A stretch of 64,000 bases of DNA from Aequorivita sublithincola DSM 14238. Its GTDB lineage: Bacteria; Bacteroidota; Bacteroidia; Flavobacteriales; Flavobacteriaceae. The stretch spans positions 186,001-250,000 of the forward strand of contig NC_018013.1 in NCBI RefSeq assembly GCF_000265385.1. The letters are read 5' to 3'. The notes below the pieces were generated by a model. That model saw only the letters and a list, made by a program, of their open reading frames with translations, was not told the DNA's origin and did no database searches. The position numbers and the translations under genes are program-made. Of this stretch, positions 49,456 to 58,836 are shown piece after piece; within the stretch, counting starts at the first letter, position 1; every line of letters starts with the position of its first letter.

Positions 49456-51306
49456 TTAGTCCTTTCTTCTGCGTCTTCCGCCAGTACCTTTAGTATCTGG
49501 GCGCTCACTGCTTCTTCGGCTTTTACCTTTAAAAGCTGGTTTGTCGCCTCCGCCGAAACCACCGCTGCTACGCTTTTTGAAACTTCCTTTGCGTTCGCCG
49601 CGATCTCCACCTCTGTCTCCACGATCTCCTCGATCGTTTCTATCGCCTCTTCTTTTGCTACGGTCGCGATCGCGTCCGCCACCACCACTGCTTCTACCGC
49701 CGCTACGACCTGTGTCTTTAGAAATTTCGACATTAATCTGACGTCCTTCTAGTTGGAAATCCTTGAAGATACCCATCACTAATTCTTGGTGTGTCGTATC
49801 TGTATTAAAGAAAGAGAAACTGTCTTTTACGTCAACTTTATAAACATCGTCTTTTCCTAGTTGCAACAAATCACGAAGGAAATCCTTCAAACTCATCCAA
49901 TCGAAATCGTCTTTATTACCGATGTTTAAGAAATAACGCGTACTGTCTTTATTTTCTTCAGCATAATTGCGTTCGCTGCCTCCTGAAATATTAAGATCTT
50001 TACTGTTTTTGTAGTAATTCAAGAAACGAGTAAATTCAACTGAAAATACTTTTTGGATTAATTCTTCCTTAGAAAAATCAGCCAATACTTCATTTATATT
50101 CGGAAGATAAGCATTTATTTCAGGGTTAATTTTCGTGTCTTTTATATTATTTGCCAAGTGAAACATCTGAACTTCACAGATTTCCATTCCAGAAGGAATT
50201 TCCTTTGCTATGAATTTCTTTTGAATCATTTTTTCAATTGTGTGAATTTTTCGCACTTCACTTTTTGAAACGATAACCATAGAAATCCCAGTCTTTCCTG
50301 CACGACCCGTACGACCGCTTCGGTGAGTGTAGATTTCAGTTTCGTCTGGCAATTGGTAATTTATTACGTGTGTAATATCGTCCACGTCAATTCCACGAGC
50401 GGCAACGTCTGTTGCAACAAGCATTTGTATTTGGCGTGCGCGGAATGATTTCATTACCGTATCACGTTGGCTTTGGCTTAAATCTCCGTGAAGTGCTGCA
50501 GCATTGTATCCGTCTTCAATAAGTTGTTCGGCAACTTTTTGTGTGTCGCGTTTTGTTCTACAGAAAATTACAGAAAAAATTTCTGGATTTGCATCTGCCA
50601 AACGTTTCAAAGCGCTATAACGGTCGCGAGCGTTCACTAAATAATATTCGTGTGAAACTTGGTCTGAACCTACGTTCTTTGTTCCAACGGTAATTTCTAC
50701 CGGAGTATGCATAAATTTCTTTGCAATGGTAGAAACCTCTTTCGGCATTGTTGCGCTAAACAACCAAGTACTTTTCTCTTTTGGCGAGTGTGAAAGGATT
50801 TCGGTGATGTCTTCATAAAAGCCCATGTTGAGCATTTCATCTGCTTCATCTAGCACGCAATATTCAATTTTTGATATATCGATCAACCCACGGCCAATCA
50901 TATCTTTCATACGTCCCGGCGTGGCAACGATAACCTGCGAACCTTTTTTAATCTGGCGTGCTTGGTCGGTTATACTCGCTCCACCATAAATAGCGGTTAC
51001 GTTTAGCCCTGGCATATACTTACCATAAGCTATCATTTCATTTGTAATTTGAAGACAAAGTTCGCGAGTTGGCGAAAGGATAAGACCTTGTGTGGTGCGA
51101 CTTTTTACGTCAATTTTTTGCAACATTGGGAAACCAAATGCTGCGGTTTTACCAGTTCCTGTTTGCGCAAGGGAAACCATATCGGTTTCGCGCTCTAAAA
51201 GGATTGGAATTGCTTTTTCTTGTACTTCCGAAGGGGTTTCAAAACCCAAGTCGGCGATCGCTTTTAGAAGATGTTCTTCCAAGCCGAGTGCTTTAAATGC
51301 TGTCAT
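49456..51306 (-). CDS. DEAD-box RNA helicase with DbpA-like and RGG tail
   Basis: A 616-residue RNA helicase. Q motif and Walker A in ETDMVSLAQTGTGKTAAFGF, PTRELCLQI, VLDEADEML, FSATMPKEV, then helicase C with IFCRTKRDTQKVAEQLI, LVATDVAARGIDVDDI and HRSGRTGRAGKTG. A DbpA-like RNA-binding module follows (about 480-560), then a Gly/Arg/Asp-rich tail (about 562-616, many RGD/DRG units). It probably works in ribosome assembly or cold adaptation. The long 5' leader fits cold-shock control, but that is not shown. Confidence 0.95.
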   Translation of the reverse strand: MTAFKALGLEEHLLKAIADLGFETPSEVQEKAIPILLERETDMVSLAQTGTGKTAAFGFPMLQKIDVKSRTTQGLILSPTRELCLQITNEMIAYGKYMPGLNVTAIYGGASITDQARQIKKGSQVIVATPGRMKDMIGRGLIDISKIEYCVLDEADEMLNMGFYEDITEILSHSPKEKSTWLFSATMPKEVSTIAKKFMHTPVEITVGTKNVGSDQVSHEYYLVNARDRYSALKRLADANPEIFSVIFCRTKRDTQKVAEQLIEDGYNAAALHGDLSQSQRDTVMKSFRARQIQMLVATDVAARGIDVDDITHVINYQLPDETEIYTHRSGRTGRAGKTGISMVIVSKSEVRKIHTIEKMIQKKFIAKEIPSGMEICEVQMFHLANNIKDTKINPEINAYLPNINEVLADFSKEELIQKVFSVEFTRFLNYYKNSKDLNISGGSERNYAEENKDSTRYFLNIGNKDDFDWMSLKDFLRDLLQLGKDDVYKVDVKDSFSFFNTDTTHQELVMGIFKDFQLEGRQINVEISKDTGRSGGRSSGGGGRDRDRSKRRGDRNDRGDRGDRGGDRGERKGSFKKRSSGGFGGGDKPAFKGKSRRSSERPDTKGTGGRRRRKD

Positions 51307-51635
51307 TATAATTTAATAAAATTTTTATATGCGTGCTAATGGGAAGCGACTGGACATATAAAAACGGACAGCTTCACTATAACACTCCTCACCCTGAGGA
51401 TTTTTCCTGAAAATTCAAACCATCAAGGCTGTGATTTTTCAAGGGCGCAAAAGTAACTTAAAGTTTTCAGTATTCAGTTACAGTTGGCAGTTTTTTTACA
51501 GAAGGAAAAATCTTTGCTCAAACTAACGATTTATTTCAGTTCGAATTAATGATTAAAAAACTCCAAAATAATATCTGCTATTTTACTTTTGTATTTCTAT
51601 TTTTGAAAAAAAATCATTTCATCTAAATTGTAATT
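51307..51635. other. Intergenic region upstream of helicase and barrel genes
   Basis: About 330 bases between divergent genes. I see no coding frame and no clear structured motif beyond short AT-rich words. It would include a long helicase leader. Confidence 0.4.
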
Positions 51636-52232
51636 ATGATTAAGCGTTTACTATTTCTAGGGGTTCTTCTAAATTCGTTTTTGGCAATTTCCCAAACTAT
51701 TGAATTTGGACCTTTAGTTCAATATCATCGTTCAGCCTTTATTTTTGAAGATAGAACAAAAATAATTGTTGGAGACGACAATATAAATTACGGAAACAAA
51801 ACAACCGAAAGCGACAGCCATATTGGCTTTGGTGGTTATGCGGCTTATTATACCGAGAATACCTTTTCGTATGCCGTGGACTTATTTTATGTTGCCACCT
51901 CATCTCCAAATTATGGCGATAATACCTTTCATAGTATCAATCTAATTCCAACGGTTGGCGCAGAAATTGGAAATTCTAACTTGCATTTTAATTTAGGAAT
52001 TGGAGCTGGGTTTATGTTGAACAAACCTTCCTTCGACAATGTAAAAGACGTACAACCAAGAAATTATAGCGCCATTGATGGTCTTGTGAAATTGGCCCTT
52101 CAATATAGAATTAAAGAACTTATGAGCATTGACGGAGGTGTTCTTTACGGTGTAAACAATGTAGTTGACGAGCAGCGTAGATTCCATTTTTATATAGGAG
52201 CTCGCGTGCCTTTAAATTTGTTAATTGATTAA
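51636..52232 (+). CDS. Predicted outer membrane beta-barrel protein
   Basis: A 198-residue protein with a signal peptide (about 1-20, FLAISQ). Repeated amphipathic strands (IGFGGYAAYYTENTFSYAVD, LHFNLGIGAGFMLN, SIDGGVLYGVN, FHFYIGARVPLNLLID) fit a small 8-stranded barrel. No family assignment. Confidence 0.7.
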   Translation: MIKRLLFLGVLLNSFLAISQTIEFGPLVQYHRSAFIFEDRTKIIVGDDNINYGNKTTESDSHIGFGGYAAYYTENTFSYAVDLFYVATSSPNYGDNTFHSINLIPTVGAEIGNSNLHFNLGIGAGFMLNKPSFDNVKDVQPRNYSAIDGLVKLALQYRIKELMSIDGGVLYGVNNVVDEQRRFHFYIGARVPLNLLID

Positions 52233-52342
52233 AGAAAGTGATTGACAGATCCCAAAGGTTAGATTGCTTCGTGCCTCACAATGACTATTTGGGGTCTAAA
52301 ACTGCCTACTGCAATTGCAAACTGCGACTGAACACTACCAAC

Positions 52343-52915
52343 TTATTTAGAAAGATAATCAATCAATTGACGCATTGCTTTTCCTCGGTGGCCAATTTCG
52401 CTTTTTTGTTGAAGTGTCATTTGGGCGAAGGTTTTGTCAAAGTCTTTTGGTTGAAAGATTGGATCATAACCAAAACCTGAATCGCCAAGAATTTCTTTGG
52501 ATATCTCACCTTCACAAATTCCTAAAAACATAATATTGGAATGATTCATTGAAAGGGCAATAGCCGTTTTAAATCTTGCAGAACGATCTTCTTTATCTTC
52601 CAGATTTTTCAACAGTTTTTGAATGTTTGCGTTGGAATCGTGAGAAACTCCAGCATATCGGGCACTGTAAACTCCGGGTTCGTTATTGAGGGATTTTACT
52701 TCTAAACCTGTGTCATCTGCAAAACAGTCCAAATTATATTTGTTTCGAACGTAATTTGCTTTCAAAATAGCGTTGCCTTCAATGGAGTCTGCGGTTTCTT
52801 CAATGTCTTCGTCGCAGCCTATGTCGTCCAGACTTAGTAATTCAATATGATGCGGAAGCATTGCTTTTACTTCTATGAATTTATTTTTATTGTGGGTAGC
52901 GAAGACGAGTTTCAT
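52343..52915 (-). CDS. rdgB: Non-canonical purine NTP pyrophosphatase (RdgB/HAM1)
   Basis: A 190-residue enzyme that removes dITP/XTP from the nucleotide pool. Motifs: LVFATHNKNKFIEVKAML, FADDTGLEVKSLNNEPGVYS with ARYAG, and GDSGFGYDPIFQP followed by TFAQMTLQQKSEIGHRGKA. Full length. Downstream of and on the same strand as the RNA methyltransferase gene. Confidence 0.95.
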   Translation of the reverse strand: MKLVFATHNKNKFIEVKAMLPHHIELLSLDDIGCDEDIEETADSIEGNAILKANYVRNKYNLDCFADDTGLEVKSLNNEPGVYSARYAGVSHDSNANIQKLLKNLEDKEDRSARFKTAIALSMNHSNIMFLGICEGEISKEILGDSGFGYDPIFQPKDFDKTFAQMTLQQKSEIGHRGKAMRQLIDYLSK

Positions 52916-52993
52916 TTTGATTTACGATTGTCGATTAACGATTTTTGATTTTTGAACCTTAGTTTTTGTAATTTATTTGGAATTTGATGTTTG

Positions 52994-53653
52994 CTATTTG
53001 GAATTTACCTCGTTATATCTTTCAATAATTTCTTCCGAAGCCTTAATCGTTTTCTTCAACCATTGCATTTCAACTTCAAATTTTTCTTCTTCGGAAAGCT
53101 GCCAATTTACATTGCTTTGCTTCATTTTTGAAACTACGCTTTGTAAAATAATTGCTGCAGAAACCGAAATATTCAAACTCTCTGTGAAACCATACATTGG
53201 GATTTTCAGAAAACCATCGGCTGCATTCATAACCGTATCGCTCAATCCATCTGTCTCTTTTCCGAAGAAAAAAGCACTTTTTTTTGAAACATCAAACTCG
53301 TGAAGCATCGTAGAATTTTCGTGAGGCGTGGTTGCAATAATTTGATAGCCGGAACTTTTCAAATTTGAAATGCATTCCTTTATAGAATGATATCTTTTAA
53401 AATCTACCCATTTTTGGGCTCCCATTGCAATTTCCTTATCAATGCGTTTGCTTACCTTTTCTTCCACCACGTGCAAATCTTGAATTCCGAAAACATCGCA
53501 AGTTCGCATTACAGCGCTAGTATTGTGAAGTTGATAAACATCTTCCGTAACTACTGTAAAATGACGCGTACGTTCAGAAAGCACTTTTTGAAAACGTGTA
53601 TTTCTGTGTTCTGTGAGGTAAGTTTGAAGGTGATCTAAAAGTTCTAAATTCAA
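52994..53653 (-). CDS. TrmH-family RNA 2'-O-methyltransferase
   Basis: A 219-residue SpoU/TrmH methyltransferase with the knot motifs: motif 1 in LHNTSAVMRTCDVFGIQDLH, motif 2 FFFGKETDGLSDTVM, and motif 3 MYGFTESLNISVSAAIILQS. It resembles tRNA (Gm18) methyltransferase TrmH; the substrate is inferred. Confidence 0.92.
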   Translation of the reverse strand: MNLELLDHLQTYLTEHRNTRFQKVLSERTRHFTVVTEDVYQLHNTSAVMRTCDVFGIQDLHVVEEKVSKRIDKEIAMGAQKWVDFKRYHSIKECISNLKSSGYQIIATTPHENSTMLHEFDVSKKSAFFFGKETDGLSDTVMNAADGFLKIPMYGFTESLNISVSAAIILQSVVSKMKQSNVNWQLSEEEKFEVEMQWLKKTIKASEEIIERYNEVNSK

Positions 53654-53764
53654 AGTTAATGAGTTAGGAGGTTATTGAATTTTGGCTAAGATAAAAGTTA
53701 TTGGTTTAATAGATTGTTTCTTAAATCAGCAATTTTGAATAACTTAGTAACAAATAAGCAAATA

Positions 53765-54436
53765 ATGAAAATTGCAGTACTAACAGGAGCTGGAGTTAGC
53801 GCCGAAAGCGGGATAAAAACTTTTAGAGATAGCAACGGACTCTGGGAAGACCACGATGTGATGGAAGTTGCCTCGCCTGAAGGTTTTGCACGTAATCCAG
53901 CTTTGGTATTGGATTTTTACAATCAACGTCGTAAAGAATTATTGACGGTTCAACCAAATGCCGCACATTTTGCTTTGGCGGAACTTGAAAAACTTTACGA
54001 TGTTACTATAATAACTCAAAATGTGGACGATTTACACGAACGGGCTGGAAGTACGAATGTAATTCACCTTCACGGAGAACTTTTAAAAGCGCGAAGTACG
54101 TTTGACGAAGACCTAATATTCGACAGGAAAAAAGATTTAAACTTAGGCGATTTCTGCGAGCACAACCATCAACTGCGCCCACACATTGTTTGGTTTGGCG
54201 AAATGGTGCCAATGATAGAAGTGGCTGCAGAGATTGTTGAAAAGGCAGATGTAGTAATTATTGTTGGAACTTCAATGCAAGTCTATCCCGCGGCAGGTTT
54301 GATGCAATATGCGAAGGAAAACGCGCATATTTATTTCGTTGACCCAAAACCAAGCATTTCAAAAAGCAAAAGAATTACTGTTTTTGCCGAAAATGCCTCA
54401 ACAGGGATTCCAAAGGTTGTTGAACTTTTAAAATAA
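53765..54436 (+). CDS. cobB: NAD-dependent deacylase of the sirtuin family
   Basis: The start at 53765 (MKIAVLTGAGVSAESGIKTF) gives 223 residues; the ATG at 53714 adds an unlikely leader. Motifs: TFRDSNGLW, TQNVDDLHERAG, HLHGE (catalytic His) and VIIVGTSMQVYPAA. The Tyr and Arg in DFYNQRRKEL mark class III sirtuins, which remove malonyl or succinyl groups. The usual four zinc-binding cysteines are missing; only one Cys (near DFCEHN) remains. Confidence 0.9.
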   Translation: MKIAVLTGAGVSAESGIKTFRDSNGLWEDHDVMEVASPEGFARNPALVLDFYNQRRKELLTVQPNAAHFALAELEKLYDVTIITQNVDDLHERAGSTNVIHLHGELLKARSTFDEDLIFDRKKDLNLGDFCEHNHQLRPHIVWFGEMVPMIEVAAEIVEKADVVIIVGTSMQVYPAAGLMQYAKENAHIYFVDPKPSISKSKRITVFAENASTGIPKVVELLK

Positions 54437-54442
54437 TGAATT

Positions 54443-55009
54443 ATGCTTCCCGAAGATTTAAAAGAAAAATTGATGGAGGTTGACAGCAGTCGTGAAAAGA
54501 GGCTCGAAATTGCCTATTGGATAACCAAAAAACCTCATTTTGTTCGTGAAACACTTCAATGGTGTTTTACAGAAGAAAGTGAACTTTTAGTTCAATCTGC
54601 TTGGATTTTGGAGATTATCTGCGAGCATAAAGCAAAGAACTTCTTTAAATATATGCACTTATTTTTTGAGCAGCTTCCCAATATAAAAAATGATTCTGCG
54701 CTGCGTTCCTGTGCAAAAATTTGTGAAATGCTTTGCCATTATCATTTTATGTATGGTTTTGGTATATTTTATAGTGTCTTAAATAAAAACGAAAGACAGT
54801 GTATTACCGAGTGTTGTTTCGATTGGCTAATAACGGACCAGAAGGTTGCTTGCCAAGCTCCCGCGATGCAATGTCTTTATTATCTAGGAAGAGATAAAGA
54901 CAAGAAATGGATTTACCCCGAATTAAGAAACATTCTAACTGAAAATGCCCCAAATAAAAGTGCTGGATATCAAGCAAGAGCTAGAAAAATTTTGAAACGG
55001 ATTTCATAA
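54443..55009 (+). CDS. Conserved helical protein of unknown function
   Basis: A 188-residue, helix-rich soluble protein (RLEIAYWITKKPHFVRETLQ, LVQSAWILEIICEHK, AKICEMLCHYHFMYG) with HEAT-like character. Relatives in Flavobacteria are often mislabelled adenylosuccinate lyase, but I see no lyase motif. It starts 7 bases after the sirtuin gene. Confidence 0.65.
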   Translation: MLPEDLKEKLMEVDSSREKRLEIAYWITKKPHFVRETLQWCFTEESELLVQSAWILEIICEHKAKNFFKYMHLFFEQLPNIKNDSALRSCAKICEMLCHYHFMYGFGIFYSVLNKNERQCITECCFDWLITDQKVACQAPAMQCLYYLGRDKDKKWIYPELRNILTENAPNKSAGYQARARKILKRIS

Positions 55010-55101
55010 ATAATCTTCGGAAACTGTTAAAATATCTTTAAGTTTCAAAGGCTTGAGTAGCCAGTTGTTTAATTTTATAAATCCCAAAATTCAAAACGAA
55101 T

Positions 55102-55584
55102 ATGAAAAAATATCTTTTAATTTTTGCCGCCATTGGTTCTATTGCAATCACTTCTTGCAAAAACGAAACCAAAAATGAAGATCCTGAAGTTGTGTCTCCA
55201 GAAGATGGAGATATAATGGAAAGCGATGTGAATCCTCCTGAAATAGCTTGCTATCGCTATGTTTCAGAAAAAGATACCGTTTTGCTCCAAATGGAAAAAA
55301 TGAACGATGATGTTGCAGGAACTTTAAGCTATAATTACTTCGAAAAAGACAAAAACGATGGCACTTTTGAAGGAATCATGGTTGGAGACACTTTAAAAGC
55401 GGACTACACATTTGAATCTGAAGGTTCAGTTTCAGTCAGGGAGCTTATTTTCATCAAGAAAGAAAACAAACTTGTAGAAGGTTATGGCGAATTGGAACAA
55501 GTAGCTGGGAAAATAAAGTTTAAGAAGAAAACAAAATTCAACTTCAATTATCTTATGCCTTTGGAAGAAGTAAATTGTGATTAA
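55102..55584 (+). CDS. Small lipoprotein of unknown function
   Basis: A 160-residue protein with lipobox ITSC near residue 19. After an acidic linker, the mature part is a beta-rich domain with CYRYVSEKDTVLLQMEKMND and the end KTKFNFNYLMPLEEVNCD. It resembles small Bacteroidota envelope lipoproteins without known role. Confidence 0.65.
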   Translation: MKKYLLIFAAIGSIAITSCKNETKNEDPEVVSPEDGDIMESDVNPPEIACYRYVSEKDTVLLQMEKMNDDVAGTLSYNYFEKDKNDGTFEGIMVGDTLKADYTFESEGSVSVRELIFIKKENKLVEGYGELEQVAGKIKFKKKTKFNFNYLMPLEEVNCD

Positions 55585-55606
55585 AATAATTTAAAACCAA
55601 TCAATT

Positions 55607-56017
55607 ATGATTAAAGAATATTGGCTCAACCTTCCCGTAAAAGATTTAAAGCGGTCAAAAAAGTTTTTCACTGAAATAGGTTTCTCTTTCAAAACCGAAC
55701 GCGAAACAGATACTATGACGGCCCTTGTGGTCTGGAAAGCCACAATGCCTATTATGTTTTTTGAAGAAAAAATGTTTGAAAACGTTGTTCAGAACAAGGT
55801 TTCAGATGCTTCAAAAGCAACAGAATTAATGATTTCCTTTGATGCTGAAAGCGAAAAAGAAGTTGATGAAATGGCCGAAAAAGTAAAGAAAGCCAGAGGA
55901 ACTATTTTCAGCAAACCGCAAACAATTCAAGGATGGATGTACGGTTTCGCTTTTAGCGATTTGGACGGCCATCGTTGGAATATGCTTTTTATGGATCAAA
56001 AGAATATGCCGAAATAA
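55607..56017 (+). CDS. VOC-superfamily (glyoxalase-like) protein
   Basis: A 136-residue protein of the vicinal oxygen chelate fold: IKEYWLNLPVKDLKRSKKFF through FTEIGFSFK, then WMYGFAFSDLDGHRWNMLFM near the C-terminus. It might be a lactoylglutathione lyase-like or resistance protein; metal ligands are not complete enough to name an activity. Confidence 0.85.
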   Translation: MIKEYWLNLPVKDLKRSKKFFTEIGFSFKTERETDTMTALVVWKATMPIMFFEEKMFENVVQNKVSDASKATELMISFDAESEKEVDEMAEKVKKARGTIFSKPQTIQGWMYGFAFSDLDGHRWNMLFMDQKNMPK

Positions 56018-56049
56018 TTTCAGTTTGAAAATGACTTTTTTCCACAAAA

Positions 56050-56081
56050 AAACTTGACAAATTTTAAAATCTGTCAAGTTT
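56050..56081. terminator. Bidirectional terminator
   Basis: AAACTTGACA (56050-56059) pairs with TGTCAAGTTT (56072-56081). A-rich and T-rich flanks on both sides fit termination of the VOC gene and of the convergent 47-residue gene. Confidence 0.8.
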
Positions 56082-56103
56082 AAATTTTTAGAAAAAGGTT
56101 CTT

Positions 56104-56247
56104 TTAAGCGGTATCTCGAGGTTGGTGTTTTTCCTGCTTTTGTTTTACTTGAGGATTAATTTCCTTTCCGTGTGTAGCGCTTTTATTGATTGCTTGTTCT
56201 TTTTTAGATTGTTTTTCTGGTATTACGTTTTTATCATCCTTGTCCAT
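56104..56247 (-). CDS. Small charged protein, 47 residues
   Basis: An open frame from ATG 56247 to TAA 56104, beginning MDKDDKNVIPEKQSKKEQAI and ending KQEKHQPRDTA. It is very hydrophilic and Lys/Gln-rich, probably disordered. It lies next to stress-type genes (DUF421 protein, four-helix bundle protein), so a stress-related small protein is possible. No family recognised. Confidence 0.5.
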   Translation of the reverse strand: MDKDDKNVIPEKQSKKEQAINKSATHGKEINPQVKQKQEKHQPRDTA

Positions 56248-56325
56248 AACTTTTATTTTTTTTGTTCAATCTATAAGGTACACAACTTTAAACCGCCATT
56301 AAAATTTTTAAAAGAGAATTAACAT

Positions 56326-56847
56326 CTATCTGTTAACTCCTTTAAGCAACCAATCTTCTACTTTTACGTTTTCATCTTTGCTGTGTAGAACGGCAATATC
56401 ACCGGTACATTCAAAAATTACAGCACGAACTTGCGATAGTTCCAAAATATTTGCTTCTCTCAGTTTGGAGCGTAAATCCGCTTCAGTAACTCTCGCCTTC
56501 CTCAGGTTAGTGTGTAAAATGTTTTGACCGTCCATTAATAGCAACGGCTGATTATCTACTATTTTTTCAACGACATCAAATCTCCTCAAAACAGCCAAAA
56601 AAATCTGAAGTAAATAAACTGCAGCCAACCCCACAACACCTTCCAATAAACTTACTGACTTTGAAAGCACCGTCGTTGCAATAAGAGAGCCTATAGCTAC
56701 TGTCATCGCAAAATCAAAACTGCTCATTTTTGAAAAGCTACGTTTACCAGCAAGTCTTGTGAAAACTATTGTGGCTATATAAATTCCAATAGTCGTTAAT
56801 ACAATTGCTATAAGTGATGTCGGGGACGATTCGAACCATTTTTCCAT
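56326..56847 (-). CDS. DUF421 (YetF/YcaP-type) membrane protein
   Basis: A 173-residue protein with three membrane helices in the first 80 residues (LIAIVLTTIGIYIATIVF, SFDFAMTVAIGSLIATTVL, VGLAAVYLLQIFLAVL) and a soluble C-terminal domain with PLLLMDGQNILHTNLRKARV, TEADLRSKLREANI. This is the DUF421 pattern. Function unknown, membrane-linked. Confidence 0.9.
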   Translation of the reverse strand: MEKWFESSPTSLIAIVLTTIGIYIATIVFTRLAGKRSFSKMSSFDFAMTVAIGSLIATTVLSKSVSLLEGVVGLAAVYLLQIFLAVLRRFDVVEKIVDNQPLLLMDGQNILHTNLRKARVTEADLRSKLREANILELSQVRAVIFECTGDIAVLHSKDENVKVEDWLLKGVNR

Positions 56848-56873
56848 TATTATGTTTTGATTTTAATTAAAAT

Positions 56874-58073
56874 TTATCTGTTGAATTTATAATATTCAAG
56901 ATATGGATGCGGGGTTTTATTGATGGAATGAATTATTGCATCCATTCCCATTGCGCTAAAAGTGATACCATTTCCGCCAAAACCCAATATATAATGTTCG
57001 TTCTTTTGAGGATCAGTTTTTCCAAAATAAGGCAATCCGTCTTTTGTTTCGCCAAAAGTACCAGCCCACGAATAATCTGCTATAAAAGGTATTTCGGGAA
57101 AACATTTTTGAAACTTTTTGGCAAGTTCTCTTTCTTTCTTGGGAAGCAACGCATCGCGGCGTGTTGCATTTTTAAAATCTCGGTCGCCACCGCCCATTAC
57201 AATGCGTCCATCTTCTGTGCTTCTAAAATATAAATAAGGAGCATCGGTATTCCAATAAATATGTTTTTTGAAAGCCTGAGGAAGTGTTTCATAAGCTTCG
57301 GAAGCCAAGGCAAAAGTGCTTTTTAGATTTACAATATTTTCTTTAACAGTTTCGGTGCTCTCATAGCCTGTGCAATGTACAACGTGATCTACTTCAATCG
57401 TTAAACCACTTTTTGTCTTGGCTATTGTTTTCTCCTTATTCGTTTTTATCTCTTCAATTTCTGTTCTGTCATAAATCTCTAAACCTTTCTTACTACAGTA
57501 TTTTAAGATGTCATTTGCTAATTTATAGACATCCATAATAGCACCAGATTGTGATTCTATGGCAGCGAATGCTTTTAAACCAAGATCTTGTAATTCATCT
57601 TTCAAGAGCCATTTCACCTTAAAACCATGTTCTTGTCTCGCTTCAAATTCATCTTTCAAAAACGAAATATCTTTTTTAGAGGAAGTGAAATAAACACTCT
57701 TCTTATATTCAAAATCACAAGAGCTCTTGACTTTAGTTGCAACTTTTTTTAGTTCCTTGATTGCTTTTTCACAATTTTGATAGCTTGATACTGCGCAAGT
57801 AAGTCCAACTTGTTCAATCAATTTATGAAGCGGCACATCAATTTCATATTGAAGCATTGAAGTGCTTGCGGCGGTACTTCCGTTGCAGATATCACGACGA
57901 TCCACCATTATCACCTTTTTGCCTTCTTCAATAAGTTTATAAGCCGTAAGAGCGCCAGTTATACCTGCACCAATAACCAATACTTCCGAAGAAATTGATT
58001 TTTGCAATGAAGGATAACTTTGAGGAAGGGAATTAACTATAAGCCAATAAGGCTCGTTTGAACGTATATCCAT
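56874..58073 (-). CDS. FAD-dependent oxidoreductase (DAO family)
   Basis: The start at 58073 (MDIRSNEPYWLIVNSLPQSY) gives 399 residues; ATG 58103 adds ten. The FAD-binding Rossmann motif is VLVIGAGITGALTAYKLIEE with GKKVIMVDRRDI. The end has DGLPYFGKTDPQKNEHYILG and FGGNGITFSAMGM. It resembles gamma-glutamylputrescine or amino acid oxidases. The substrate is not predictable. Confidence 0.9.
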   Translation of the reverse strand: MDIRSNEPYWLIVNSLPQSYPSLQKSISSEVLVIGAGITGALTAYKLIEEGKKVIMVDRRDICNGSTAASTSMLQYEIDVPLHKLIEQVGLTCAVSSYQNCEKAIKELKKVATKVKSSCDFEYKKSVYFTSSKKDISFLKDEFEARQEHGFKVKWLLKDELQDLGLKAFAAIESQSGAIMDVYKLANDILKYCSKKGLEIYDRTEIEEIKTNKEKTIAKTKSGLTIEVDHVVHCTGYESTETVKENIVNLKSTFALASEAYETLPQAFKKHIYWNTDAPYLYFRSTEDGRIVMGGGDRDFKNATRRDALLPKKERELAKKFQKCFPEIPFIADYSWAGTFGETKDGLPYFGKTDPQKNEHYILGFGGNGITFSAMGMDAIIHSINKTPHPYLEYYKFNR

Positions 58074-58260
58074 AGTTTTTTTATTGAAAGATACTGAAAG
58101 CATGCCATTTTTACTGAATTGCTATTGGTTATTATTTGCAATTTTCTTCAAATCAAAAATTCCTTAACACTTATCGTTAAACACTTCTCAATTGTGAAAT
58201 TGATAAGAACTTTTTTTGAACTACCAGTGTACCTTTAGAAAAAAATTAAAACAAAAAACT

Positions 58261-58746
58261 ATGAAAACTACAAATGAAGAAGCAAAAGAGCACAACCACG
58301 ATAAATTGGTAAACAATTTACAAGAGTTGTTAGAAAAAAATTATGATGCTGAAAAAGGTTTTACTAAGGCAATGAAGGACGCCAAAAACACAAGGTTAAA
58401 ATCATTTTTACAGCAACAAGCTGCTCAAAGAGGCCGTTTTACTAATGAGCTTACACAAGAAATTAGAAACCTAAACGAAACGCCAAAAGATAGCGGTAGT
58501 TTCACAGGAGATCTTCACCGTACTTGGATAGACATTAAAAGTGCAGTAACGGGTAATGAAGACGAAGCCGTTCTGGAAGAATGCATTAGAGGTGAAAAGG
58601 CAAGTTGGGATGAATATGAAAACAAGTTAAAAAATGAAAACTTCCCTCCGAACGTAGCTAATGTTGTCCAAAAGCAAGCTTCAGAAATTCACAATACATT
58701 GTCTAAAGTGAAAACTTTAGAAGACCTTGCCGATAAGGTAGAATAA
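58261..58746 (+). CDS. PA2169-family four-helix-bundle protein (DUF2383)
   Basis: The start at 58261 gives 161 residues; ATG 58216 adds an unlikely leader. Residues 8-155 show the ferritin-like pattern of DUF2383: LVNNLQELLEKNYDAEKGFT, LKSFLQQQAAQRGRFTNELT, HRTWIDIKSAVTGNEDEAVL and ECIRGEKASWDEYENKL. A stress or envelope-linked role is common for the family. Confidence 0.88.
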   Translation: MKTTNEEAKEHNHDKLVNNLQELLEKNYDAEKGFTKAMKDAKNTRLKSFLQQQAAQRGRFTNELTQEIRNLNETPKDSGSFTGDLHRTWIDIKSAVTGNEDEAVLEECIRGEKASWDEYENKLKNENFPPNVANVVQKQASEIHNTLSKVKTLEDLADKVE

Positions 58747-58774
58747 TACAATGAAGAAGAAAAATGGCAAGAAA

Positions 58775-58807
58775 AAAGCCCTGAAAACATTATGTTTTCA
58801 GGGCTTT
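58775..58807. terminator. Strong bidirectional terminator
   Basis: Perfect 15-bp stem AAAGCCCTGAAAACA (58775-58789) with TGTTTTCAGGGCTTT (58793-58807) and loop TTA. It separates the four-helix-bundle gene from the convergent DUF4397 gene. Confidence 0.9.
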
Positions 58808-58836
58808 CGATTTAACCAAATTAATCAAAAACAACA

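Noticed and set aside
49440..49733. Minus-strand 97-codon frame at the helicase 3' end
   Set aside because: It is an Ala/Glu/Val-rich shadow of the RGG/GRD-coding repeats of the helicase tail.
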